DNA of 14,933 nucleotides from Poronia punctata. Its lineage: Eukaryota > Ascomycota > Sordariomycetes > Xylariales > Xylariaceae. The DNA is taken from assembly GCA_022579005.1 (NCBI GenBank), contig MU401938.1:1-14933 (forward strand), given 5' to 3'. The notes under the pieces were generated by a model. The model did not search any database. It had not been told where the DNA came from and saw only the letters and a list, made by a program, of their open reading frames with translations. Shown here in pieces: positions 1-7,041 of this stretch. The translations under genes and the position numbers were made by a program. Every line of letters starts with the position of its first letter. Position 1 is the stretch's first letter.

Positions 1-429
1 ATTTAAAGTTATTATATTTATAAACTTTAAAAGCAAGCTTATAATAATATTAATATATAATATTATAGCTATAAGCTTAAAATTAGCTTACTTAAATATT
101 TTAAAGCTAATTTAAATAAATATAACTTATATGCTAAGTATTATAAAGCTAATAATAAAAATTAAGTAGTATAAAGTAATGCTTTAAAACTTTAAAATCT
201 AAGCGTTACTAAATTAGTATATAAAAAATTTTTAAGCTTATTTAATTTTAAAAAATAATATATAAACGTTATAGTTAAAACTAAATACTATATTAATACT
301 AATAATAACGTATTTATTAAGCTACTATTATAAAAGTATAGCTTTTTATAAAAATGTACGCTTTATAACTTTATTAAAGCTTACTTTAATATTTATATTT
401 AAAAAAACAAAAGTTTATAAAAATTATTA

Positions 430-1110
430 GCGCTTTTAACTTTAAAAAAAGCTTTAAAAGCTACTATACTAAATAAAAACTTTTTTAAATATAATAAAAA
501 AGTTATATAGTATATATGCTGCAATTTTTAAAAAGTTAATAAATAAACTAAAAAGTATATATACTTACTTTTAAATATATAAAATAAAGTTTAGCATATT
601 ACTAGCTACTAATAATATATTTTTATTAACTTAAAAAATAGCTTTTAATATATTAAAGTTTATAAAAAAAATTATAAAAAAACTATATTTATAATACTTT
701 TTAGTATTTATAAGTAGCTTATTATATTATTTAAGCTATATAATGTACTTATAACGTTTTAAGCGCTAATTTAAAAAATACTTAAAAAGTATTATAAGTA
801 GTTTGCTAGCTTTTTAAATAATATTTATATTTAAAAGAATTTAATTAAATAACTTTATAAACACTATTATAAAGTATTTGCTTATTTTATAAAATATAAA
901 ATAATAATTAATATATAAAAGTACTTTATATTTATTTATAAAAGCGTTTTTTTAAGCTTTTATATATTTGCTAATAAAATTAAAGCTAATTTAGCTAAAG
1001 TATTTATAGTACTTAAATATTTAATATTATAAACTATAACTAAAATTTAAGCGTTTATAAACGCTATAAAATATTTTAAGCACTTTATATATTGCTTTAT
1101 ATATTATTTA
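430..1110 (+). pseudogene. Reverse transcriptase domain relic of Ty3/Gypsy pol
   Basis: Frame 1 keeps several RT boxes. Positions 517-543 read CCNF, stop, KVNK, matching the family's stretch around its 'DFRKLN' box. Positions 622-645 read FINLKNSF, matching the motif around the first catalytic Asp (family LDLxxAF). Positions 811-831 read FLNNIYI, matching the FLDDIxI catalytic box. Both box Asp codons are AAT and the first catalytic Asp is AAC, consistent with G-to-A change, so the enzyme would be inactive even without the stops. From about 1060 to 1130 the frame resembles the connection segment that follows RT (family pattern around 'FLGxxxYYRxFI'). Dead copy; host is the fungus itself. Confidence 0.75.
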
Positions 1111-1239
1111 GCACTTTTAATTGCTTTTTTAAGCAGCTTAAAAAATATATTAGTAATAATATTATTAAAAATATAAAAAGCGTAATATAAAATTTATATA
1201 GCTATTACTATAATGCTTATAGTTTAAAGTTTTAATTAG

Positions 1240-1620
1240 CAACTTTTATTTATTTTTAACTTTAATTTAAATAGCTTATATATTAAAGCTTGCTTAATAT
1301 AGCTTTATTTATATAATATAAAATTATTACTATACTTTATAGCTTATTACTTTAAAAAGCTTATAAAAACGTAGTTTTAATATTTTATATAAAAATATAA
1401 ACTTTTTCCTATTATGCTTAGCTTATAATACTAACATTATTAAGTTAAAAATAATAATATAATAGTTTAAATAAACTACTAGTTACTAACGCTTATTTAA
1501 ATAAAAGCAAAATAACTTATATAAATAGTTTAATTTTTTAACGCTATAAAATACTATAAAGTTTAAATAGTATATAAGCTAAGCAAAGCAAATATATTAG
1601 CTAACTAATTATTAAAGCTT
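1240..1620 (+). pseudogene. RNase H domain relic of Ty3/Gypsy pol
   Basis: The same frame continues with no shift. Positions 1336-1362 read FIAYYFKKL, like the family's 'PVAYFSRKL'. Positions 1393-1425 read KYKLFPIMLSL, like 'EKELLAIVLAL'. Positions 1432-1440 read stop-H-Y, where the family has WRHY. Positions 1594-1620 read ILAN, stop, LLKL, like the 'ADALSR' end of the domain. Spacing between these blocks is close to that of Ty3/Gypsy elements. Stops fall mainly at expected Trp and Gln positions. The active-site acidic residues cannot be assigned with confidence. Confidence 0.65.
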
Positions 1621-1799
1621 AAAAAAGCTATAGTTAATAATAAAATAATATTAAAAGTAATATTATTATAGCAACTTAATAAATTTAATTTATAAGCTAT
1701 TTTTAAATATATTTAATATAGCTTAAATTTATTTAAAAATATTAACTTTAAATAAAGCTATAAATACTTTATAATATATAAAAAATGCTTTTATAAAGT

Positions 1800-2560
1800 A
1801 AAGCACTTTTAATACGTTTTAAATAAGCTTTTATATGCTATAAGCACTATAAGCTAAGTAGTATTACTACTTAAAATATTTAAATTTAAAAATTTAATAT
1901 AAAAAAGTTATAAATTATATAAGTATTTTAGCTACTTAAGTATTAACGTTTTAACTTATAAAATAAGCAAAGCTTTTTAATATTTTAAAATAATTTTTAT
2001 TATATAGCAAGTTATAATAAAATATACTTTATATTAACTTATAAAGCTGCTAATAACTTAACTATTTAATTTTTAGCTAATTATTTTACTAGCGCTGCTT
2101 ATAAAGTAAACAATAAACTATATATATATAAGTAATTAAAATATGCTTATTTATATTAAATATATTATATTATAAATAAAAGCAAAAATTATACTAAGTA
2201 TAAGATTTGTTAATACTAAGCTTTTAATAATAAAAATAAGCTATACTTTTAAATTTTTAAAAAAATAAATTTATAATAATAGCGCTAGCTTTATAAATAT
2301 AAAATTAATAAAATAGTATAAATTTAATAAGTTTATTTTTAAGCTTATAACGCTGCTATATTTATAAAGTAATAATAAAGTTAAAAAGTTAATAAAAGCT
2401 TTAAAAAAATTATATTTTATAAAGTTATAATAAACTAGTATTATAACTTATTTACTTTACTTACTTTTATAGTATAAATATATAATTAAATATTTAAGCT
2501 TAGTAGCTATAGTAGTTATTTTTTTTTATTTAGTATTAAACTGCTTTAAAATATAAACGC
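1800..2560 (+). pseudogene. Probable integrase relic of Ty3/Gypsy pol
   Basis: The position after RNase H and the continued open frame suggest integrase. The best landmark is 2344-2409, where LITLLYL, stop, SNNKV and then KKLIKAL fit the family's segment around 'HPQxDGQxE' (His to Tyr, Pro to Leu, Gln to stop and Asp to Asn are all single-strand transition outcomes). Around 2050-2106 the reading resembles the stretch before 'DRLxK', but the catalytic Asp cannot be recognised there. A zinc-binding N-terminal part near 1825-1980 is plausible only. Downstream, to about 3200, the frame stays protein-like but I cannot name a domain; a chromodomain near 3060-3180 is possible but unproven. Confidence 0.45.
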
Positions 2561-3296
2561 TATAAAATATATTAAATATACTTATAAGCTAATTAAAAAA
2601 AAAAAAAGTATAAAAAAAGCTAGCGCTTTATTATAAAGTACTAATAATATGCTAGCAGTATAATAGTATAATAGCATTTTAAAACTAAATTTAAGCTTAT
2701 TTATAAAAAATAAAAAGTTTAATTTATACTTATAGCACTAAAAATTAAATATTATAAGTATAGTAATAAGCATATAAAGCTAAACCTTTTTATAATAGCT
2801 TTTAAATAATTATTAGTTACTATTTAAACAATATATACTAATTTTAAAGCTTAAAAAGTATAGTATTAACTAATAAGTATAATAATACTAACTTATTTTT
2901 AATATATTTAAAAAATAGCTACTTTATAAAAAGCTTATAATATATAAGCAAAATAATATTATAATAAAATAAAAAAAAACTATTAATGCTAGCTAAAATT
3001 AATTAAAGTAGTTAAAGTAATAATAAAGTTTATAATAATAGCAAAAAGTATAAAAGTATAATTAAAAACAATTATGCTAGTAAAAAAAGTAATATAAATT
3101 TGCTAGTTATAAAAATAAGTAAACTATATAAAATAAAGGTACTAATATATAAAAAACAATATAAAATAATTAAAAGTAAGTACTAAGTATAGTATTTATT
3201 TATATTTTATATATTTTAAACTTTTAAATACTTTTTCTTTATTTTACTTTATATATAATATATTAATAGGTCTTCTATACTAGTTAACATAGGTTT

Positions 3297-3316
3297 ACGT
3301 ACTTTAATTAGTACGT
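3297..3316. repeat. Inverted repeat at the left composition boundary
   Basis: ACGTACT at 3297-3303 and AGTACGT at 3310-3316 are perfect inverted copies separated by six bases. It lies just inside the point where the AT-rich block gives way to normal sequence. Function unknown; it may be chance. Confidence 0.5.
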
Positions 3317-4005
3317 TAAACTACGTTAGCACCGTAGGACCAGAAGCACACATGTAGGTAGGTAGCTCCCCTACCGCAAGGCCGGTAGACTTGAAGACAG
3401 GCACATACATCTATGCCATTAGAAGCGGTGCGACAAAAGTTGGTACAGTACTATCTAGTATCTAGGATAGGTACTTGCAAATACAAAAATATATAGTGTC
3501 TACTCGTAATACGTACGATCAACCTCAAGTCTGGCAGGTCAGCTTAGACCAGTTCAAATCCGGGGGTCGCTCCGTCTCGGATATGGCCTAGCCGAGGCAC
3601 CATGCCGGAGGATGCACAAGACAACTTCTGAATGAATGGCCCATCTCGCACTTGCACATCTGTCTGGCAATCCTATTTAGCAATACCTCCTGCATAACTT
3701 GGCAACGGGCCGAACTGTGGAGCTTTAAGAGGTTGTTTTTAAAATTGTACACCTGTCTACGTGTAGTACTGCGTGCATTCCACATGTTGTTAAAGTCTGA
3801 AAACTATTAATCCGAAGTTATGAATATTACGTCTAATAGGGATTTTTTTTTAAAAAAGTTAACTAAGCATAAGGCTAGACAACGTCTGTTTGTATATATT
3901 GGTTTTTAATATTCTTGGCACTCTAGCATTCCGGCCAATATCCTAACATGGGATTAACTCATGGCAGCAAAGGACAATGACCAATATACAGTTACTTGTA
4001 CATAA

Positions 4006-4060
4006 TAGTAGTAGTAGCAGTAATAAAGTACCTACTAGGTACTATGTACCACTACTACTA
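4006..4060. repeat. TAG/CTA trinucleotide inverted repeat
   Basis: A (TAG)4 run starts at 4006. The ten bases TAGTAGTAGT (4006-4015) are perfectly complementary to ACTACTACTA at 4051-4060. The 35-base spacer contains a second, inner inverted repeat, GTACCT/AGGTAC, at 4028-4042. The whole could fold as a nested hairpin. It lies about 650 bases upstream of the first transporter's start codon. Confidence 0.6.
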
Positions 4061-4105
4061 ATGTTATTACAGGTCTTTTACCTAGTAGTAGCTACATCCA
4101 CATAT

Positions 4106-4117
4106 GTACCTAGGTAC
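4106..4117. repeat. Palindrome GTACCTAGGTAC, copy 1
   Basis: A perfect 12-bp palindrome, one of a family of TAGGTACCTA-type motifs dispersed through the non-coding parts of the island. The same 12-mer recurs at 4185-4196. Confidence 0.6.
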
Positions 4118-4181
4118 TTACAACGGCAGGTTATGCATTTGTGTAAGTAAAAAAGGAGTGGACCGCATGTCTGCATAACAC

Positions 4182-4196
4182 TAGGTACCTAGGTAC
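4182..4196. repeat. Overlapping palindromes TAGGTACCTA and GTACCTAGGTAC
   Basis: TAGGTACCTA (4182-4191) and GTACCTAGGTAC (4185-4196) overlap, so this is a dense copy of the dispersed motif. It lies about 510 bases upstream of the first transporter's ATG. Confidence 0.6.
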
Positions 4197-4495
4197 TCGG
4201 GCTAGAAAGTCTGAAAGTGTCACTGATTCGGCCCGTGAGTGGAAGAGTTGAAATATTTTGTGCTTTTTGTCGGCAGAAACACATCGAAGTCACAATAAAT
4301 AGGACGGCCCGGTGCCTCTTTTGTCCTAGGAAGTCATGTTATTTATATTATAATACTCCCTGTATACCAGTGGCTGGTCCCTTTAGGTGCACTTTGTCTT
4401 TGACTCTACGAGTACATCGCCCATCATCTCGATGGTCAAGGGCTTCCTTTCCTAGGACACTTAAGAATCCTTACATGTACCGGCCACTCACTATC

Positions 4496-4525
4496 CTATC
4501 GGTCCACTAGGCGGTAGACCGATAG
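4496..4525 (+). promoter_or_regulatory. Candidate regulatory inverted repeat upstream of the first transporter
   Basis: CTATCGGTC (4496-4504) and GACCGATAG (4517-4525) are perfect 9-bp inverted copies around a 12-base spacer. The arms carry CGG and CCG, and the spacer contributes another CGG, giving CGG-N4-CCG at 4512-4521. Paired CGG triplets are the usual recognition form of fungal Zn2Cys6 regulators, which often control drug-efflux transporters. The site is about 183-212 bases upstream of the ATG, a sensible promoter distance. The repeat is seen directly; protein binding is inference. Confidence 0.4.
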
Positions 4526-4551
4526 TTTCATTTTCTTAACAAGGTCAACGA

Positions 4552-4561
4552 CCGCCGGCGG
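4552..4561 (+). promoter_or_regulatory. CCGCCGGCGG palindrome in the promoter
   Basis: A perfect 10-bp palindrome with CCG and CGG triplets, about 147 bases upstream of the first transporter's ATG. It could be a second zinc-cluster factor site or part of a GC-rich leader. Weak evidence. Confidence 0.25.
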
Positions 4562-4707
4562 AAGACAAAATTCTCCGGGAGAACGTCGGTTGCTTCTTTA
4601 CCGAGTGCCGAGGGATTTGAATAGACGAAACTCAACCAAGTTCAGTGGCATCATCGTTGAATCAACGCAGCTTCTCTGTCGCCCGGAAGGGAAGGGATCG
4701 CGGAAAC

Positions 4708-6512
4708 ATGTCGAGCACCACACCCACAGTCGGGTCGCCGCCAGGCGTCGGCAGTGACACCGACGAGAATCTGCAGCTAGAGCGGAAGGTAACCCAGGCC
4801 GCGGATGAGGGCCATGACGCCGACATCCCCTCGAGTGCGGGTTACATCCTGAGCGAGGACGGTCTGAAGAGGCTAAAGTCAAGAGAGGGTCAAGTCAGGA
4901 GGAAGTCAGCCGCAACGGACGAGGAACCGGTAGACGTTGACGTCGAGAAGGGGGCCTCACTTGGCCAGACCAGCCGCCCAACAACGAGCGACGCCGCGCA
5001 AGAAGACCTCAATGTCGTTTGGTGGGATGGGGATGACGATCCAGAGAACCCCTATAACTGGTCCACAACGCGGAAGGTGCTCAACTGCGGCTGCGTCAGT
5101 TTCCAGACGTTTTTAATACCTTTGGCTTCATGTGCGTAAGAGGGGAAACGAGGAGGGAGAAGAAGGGAGGCCCTACGAATTGGAGACAGACATACTAACC
5201 CATCTTTGTAGCCATATTCGCCCCTGGGGTGCCGCTAGTTCTTAGTGAATTCCGCTCCTCCTCTCTCGAGATTGCCACATTTGTCGTCTCTGTCTACCTT
5301 GTCGGCTTTGCATTTGGCCCCATTCTCGTCGCCCCGCTGTCTGAGATCTATGGGCGCGTACCGGTTTACCATGCCTGCAACATCGGCTTCCTAGCCTTCA
5401 CCGTCGGCTGTGCGCTAGCGCCCTCGCTGGGGTCTCTCATCGCCTTTCGCTTCCTAGCCGGAGCGTTCGGAGTGGCGCCCATCACCAATGGAGGTGGCAC
5501 CATCGCCGACATGATCCCGCAGCGACATCGAGCCGCGGCGCTGGCGACGTTCAGCGTCGGCCCCCTTCTCGGCCCCATCATCGGGCCTATCGCCGGCGGA
5601 TTCTTGTCCGAGTCCAAGGGCTGGCGGTGGAACTTTTGGCTCGTGGCCATTGCCAGCGGTTTCACAACTATATTGATGCTCGTGACGATGCGGGAGAGCT
5701 TCGCACCCGTGCTGTTGCAGCGCAAGGCGGCCCGGTTGCGCAAGGAAACGGGGAATGAGCTGTTACGCTCGAAGCTCGACATTGGCCTGTCGCCGGGCGA
5801 CTACTTCAGGCGTAGCGCCATCCGTCCTGCCAAGATGTTCCTCTTCTCACCCATCATCATGATTACGGCCTTCTATACGGCTCTGACTTACGGATACTTG
5901 TATCTCATGTTCACCACCATGACCCAGGTGTTCCAAGGCCAGTACGGCTTTTCTACCTCGCTCGTCGGCCTTGCCTTCCTCGGCCTAGGCGTGGGCAGCA
6001 TGATCGGCGTCGTCATCTATAGCACTACGTCGGACAGGTATATAGCTAGGAAGGCGGCCGAGGCAGACAAGCTGGCCGAGGAGACGGGCGCCGAGAAACA
6101 AGGGATGAAACCCGAGTACCGCCTGCCCCTCTTACCACTCGGCGCCGCTATGATCCCCGTCGGCTTGTTCATCTACGGCTGGTCCGCGCAGTACCGGATT
6201 CACTGGATTGTGCCCATCATCGGCACCGGATTCTGCGGCATAGGCAATATCCTTGTCTTCTTCTGCATCCAGACGTATCTTGTCGACGCCTTTACCGTAT
6301 ACGCTGCCTCCGCGATAGCGTCCAATACCATCATCCGTTCTGTTGCCGGCGGCGTCCTCCCACTGGCCGGGCTCCGGCTGTATGACAAGCTCGGGCTCGG
6401 CTGGGGTAACAGTTTGCTCGGCTTCATAGCCGTTGCTTTCCTACCTACTTCGGTCATTATCCTAAAGTATGGCGAGCAGCTTCGCAAGACATACGTAATT
6501 AAGAACTTGTAG
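4708..6512 (+). CDS. DHA1-type MFS drug:H+ antiporter, two exons (4708-5131, 5212-6512), 574 aa
   Basis: Predicted plasma-membrane proton antiporter exporting small molecules; substrate unknown. The N-terminal cytosolic region is hydrophilic and acidic, ending in WDGDDDPENPYNW at residues 106-118, the hallmark just before TM1 in fungal DHA1 proteins. TM1 (about 124-146) spans the exon junction. The loop 2-3 motif is PLSEIYGR at 183-190. The antiporter motif in TM5 is the Gly/Pro-rich stretch 258-271 (GP..GP..GP..GG). TM6 ends near 301, followed by a basic loop and TM7 at about 353-374; TM8-TM12 follow to about 565. The 12-TM set and length are normal for the family. ATG 4708 is chosen because it is the first in-frame ATG and has A at -3; the frame opens upstream only from a GTG at 4645. 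Exon 2 is continuous, without stops. Its 3' end faces the other transporter. Family call confident; function inferred. Confidence 0.93.
5132..5211 (+). other. Spliceosomal intron in the first transporter (80 nt)
   Basis: Donor GTGCGT, branch site ACTAAC at 5194-5199, acceptor TTGTAG ending at 5211. Joining 5131 to 5212 makes a Ser codon from T and CC and restores the family sequence around residue 142 (PLASS then IFAPGVP). The nearby GTAAGA at 5136 would also look like a donor but shifts the frame. If the intron is kept, translation stops at 5137-5139 after 143 residues, before the end of TM1. Confidence 0.9.
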
Positions 6513-6647
6513 ATACCTTGGTTCAGATTTTACGATACACCAGTTTCTGTATATAGTGGATAGGTACCGTACCTACCTAGTTGAACATACACCATCGAAC
6601 CAAAAAGCGTGGCGTAATTGCAGTTGACAACCTTGTAATCATGGCTA

Positions 6648-6659
6648 GTAGGTACCTAC
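6648..6659. repeat. Palindrome GTAGGTACCTAC in the convergent spacer
   Basis: A perfect 12-bp palindrome. The identical 12-mer recurs at 9281-9292, about 2.6 kb away, upstream of the second transporter. Member of the dispersed TAGGTACCTA family. Confidence 0.6.
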
Positions 6660-6866
6660 CTACCCACCAACGTGAATACCTGCCCTCGGTTTCCCGCGTA
6701 GTCTCGACTCCCTGTCTGATACTTCGGGCGGACCAAAAAGGACCTACTATGGCGTCTAGCACAAGGTCTTTTGAAGCCGTCGATGGAGTTGAGGCCCCTT
6801 TATTCAAGGCTGGCTAAAAAGGACTATTCGCTATCGAATGAGATCGTCACATCGTTTACAGATCGA

Positions 6867-6872
6867 TTTATT
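6867..6872 (-). terminator. Candidate poly(A) signal for the second transporter
   Basis: AATAAA on the minus strand, about 170 bases past the second transporter's stop codon. A plausible distance for a fungal 3' UTR, but this hexamer is weakly conserved in fungi and the match may be chance. Confidence 0.3.
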
Positions 6873-7041
6873 CGGAGTATGCACGCACGGCACGCACGGC
6901 ACGTATTAGACACGCGCCGCAGACTACTTTTTGTTTCTATGTGCAAATTTGACACTATCGTCGTAGGACGAGGGATGCCATGGTTCTTTCGCTTCCCAAG
7001 GCTATGTAGGCTTGCTTAATGACTACGTAAAGGGCAAAGGG

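Larger units (their letters stand above)
1..3245 (+). mobile_element. RIP-killed Ty3/Gypsy retrotransposon, pol region (truncated by window edge)
   Basis: The block is extremely AT-rich and has no usable ORF. Reading forward frame 1 (codons starting at position 1) and ignoring stops gives the ordered landmarks of a Ty3/Gypsy pol: reverse transcriptase from about 430, RNase H about 1240-1620, integrase about 1800-2560. Integrase downstream of RNase H is the Ty3/Gypsy order; Ty1/Copia has integrase first. Most stops are TAA at places where the family has Gln or Trp, as expected from C-to-T and G-to-A changes, and no frameshift is needed across more than 2 kb. The 5' end (gag, protease, 5' LTR) lies outside the window or is unrecognisable. 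No 3' LTR is visible before normal composition returns near 3250-3290. The RT and RNase H landmarks are seen directly. The family call rests on remembered conservation, not a search. Confidence 0.72.
3246..4495. other. Gene-free left flank of the island
   Basis: Base composition returns to normal between about 3250 and 3290. Small ORFs here show no protein-like composition and none has a recognisable domain. The stretch holds many short palindromic TAGGTACCTA-type motifs (for example 3354-3365, 4028-4042, 4106-4117, 4182-4196), a TAG/CTA hairpin at 4006-4060 and a few CCAAT boxes (3935-3939, 3981-3985). It probably consists of spacer and, towards 4500, the distal promoter of the downstream transporter. 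No RNA gene was found. Confidence 0.6.
6513..7041. other. Convergent intergenic region between the two transporters
   Basis: 529 bases that must hold both 3' UTRs and transcript ends. Short overlapping ORFs here look like chance. It contains TAGGTA-N3-TACCTA at 6561-6575 and a perfect 12-bp palindrome GTAGGTACCTAC at 6648-6659. It also has a small 9-bp tandem repeat, CACGCACGG, in just over two copies at 6882-6903. No AATAAA is seen on the plus strand for the first gene. Confidence 0.7.

Noticed and set aside
1..3245. AT-rich block as inserted mitochondrial DNA or a centromere core
   Set aside because: The preserved Ty3/Gypsy pol order in one frame explains the block as a RIP-mutated retroelement. 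A centromeric location of such repeats cannot be excluded but is not shown.
3541..3580. tRNA-like T-arm (TTCAAATCC) followed by GGGGGTCGCTCC
   Set aside because: The T-stem pairs poorly, and I found no matching acceptor 5' strand, D-arm or anticodon stem in the preceding 90 bases.
3588..3785. Minus-strand 65-aa frame
   Set aside because: Composition looks random (Cys, Arg, Gln rich), with no motif and no neighbouring exon.
4217..4510. Plus-strand 97-aa frame upstream of the first transporter
   Set aside because: Starts at GTG, composition not protein-like, and it overlaps the inverted repeat in the likely promoter.
4645..4707. N-terminal extension of the first transporter by 21 residues
   Set aside because: The frame begins with GTG, not ATG. 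The first in-frame ATG with a good context is at 4708.
5136..5211. Alternative intron with donor GTAAGA
   Set aside because: Joining 5135 to 5212 puts exon 2 out of frame with the transporter, whereas GTGCGT at 5132 restores it.
5366..5782. Antisense frame inside the first transporter (138 aa)
   Set aside because: Shadow of a GC-rich coding sequence; the sense strand is a clear family member.
6882..6903. Tandem CACGCACGG repeat as a CRISPR or functional array
   Set aside because: Just over two short copies with no spacers, in a eukaryotic context.
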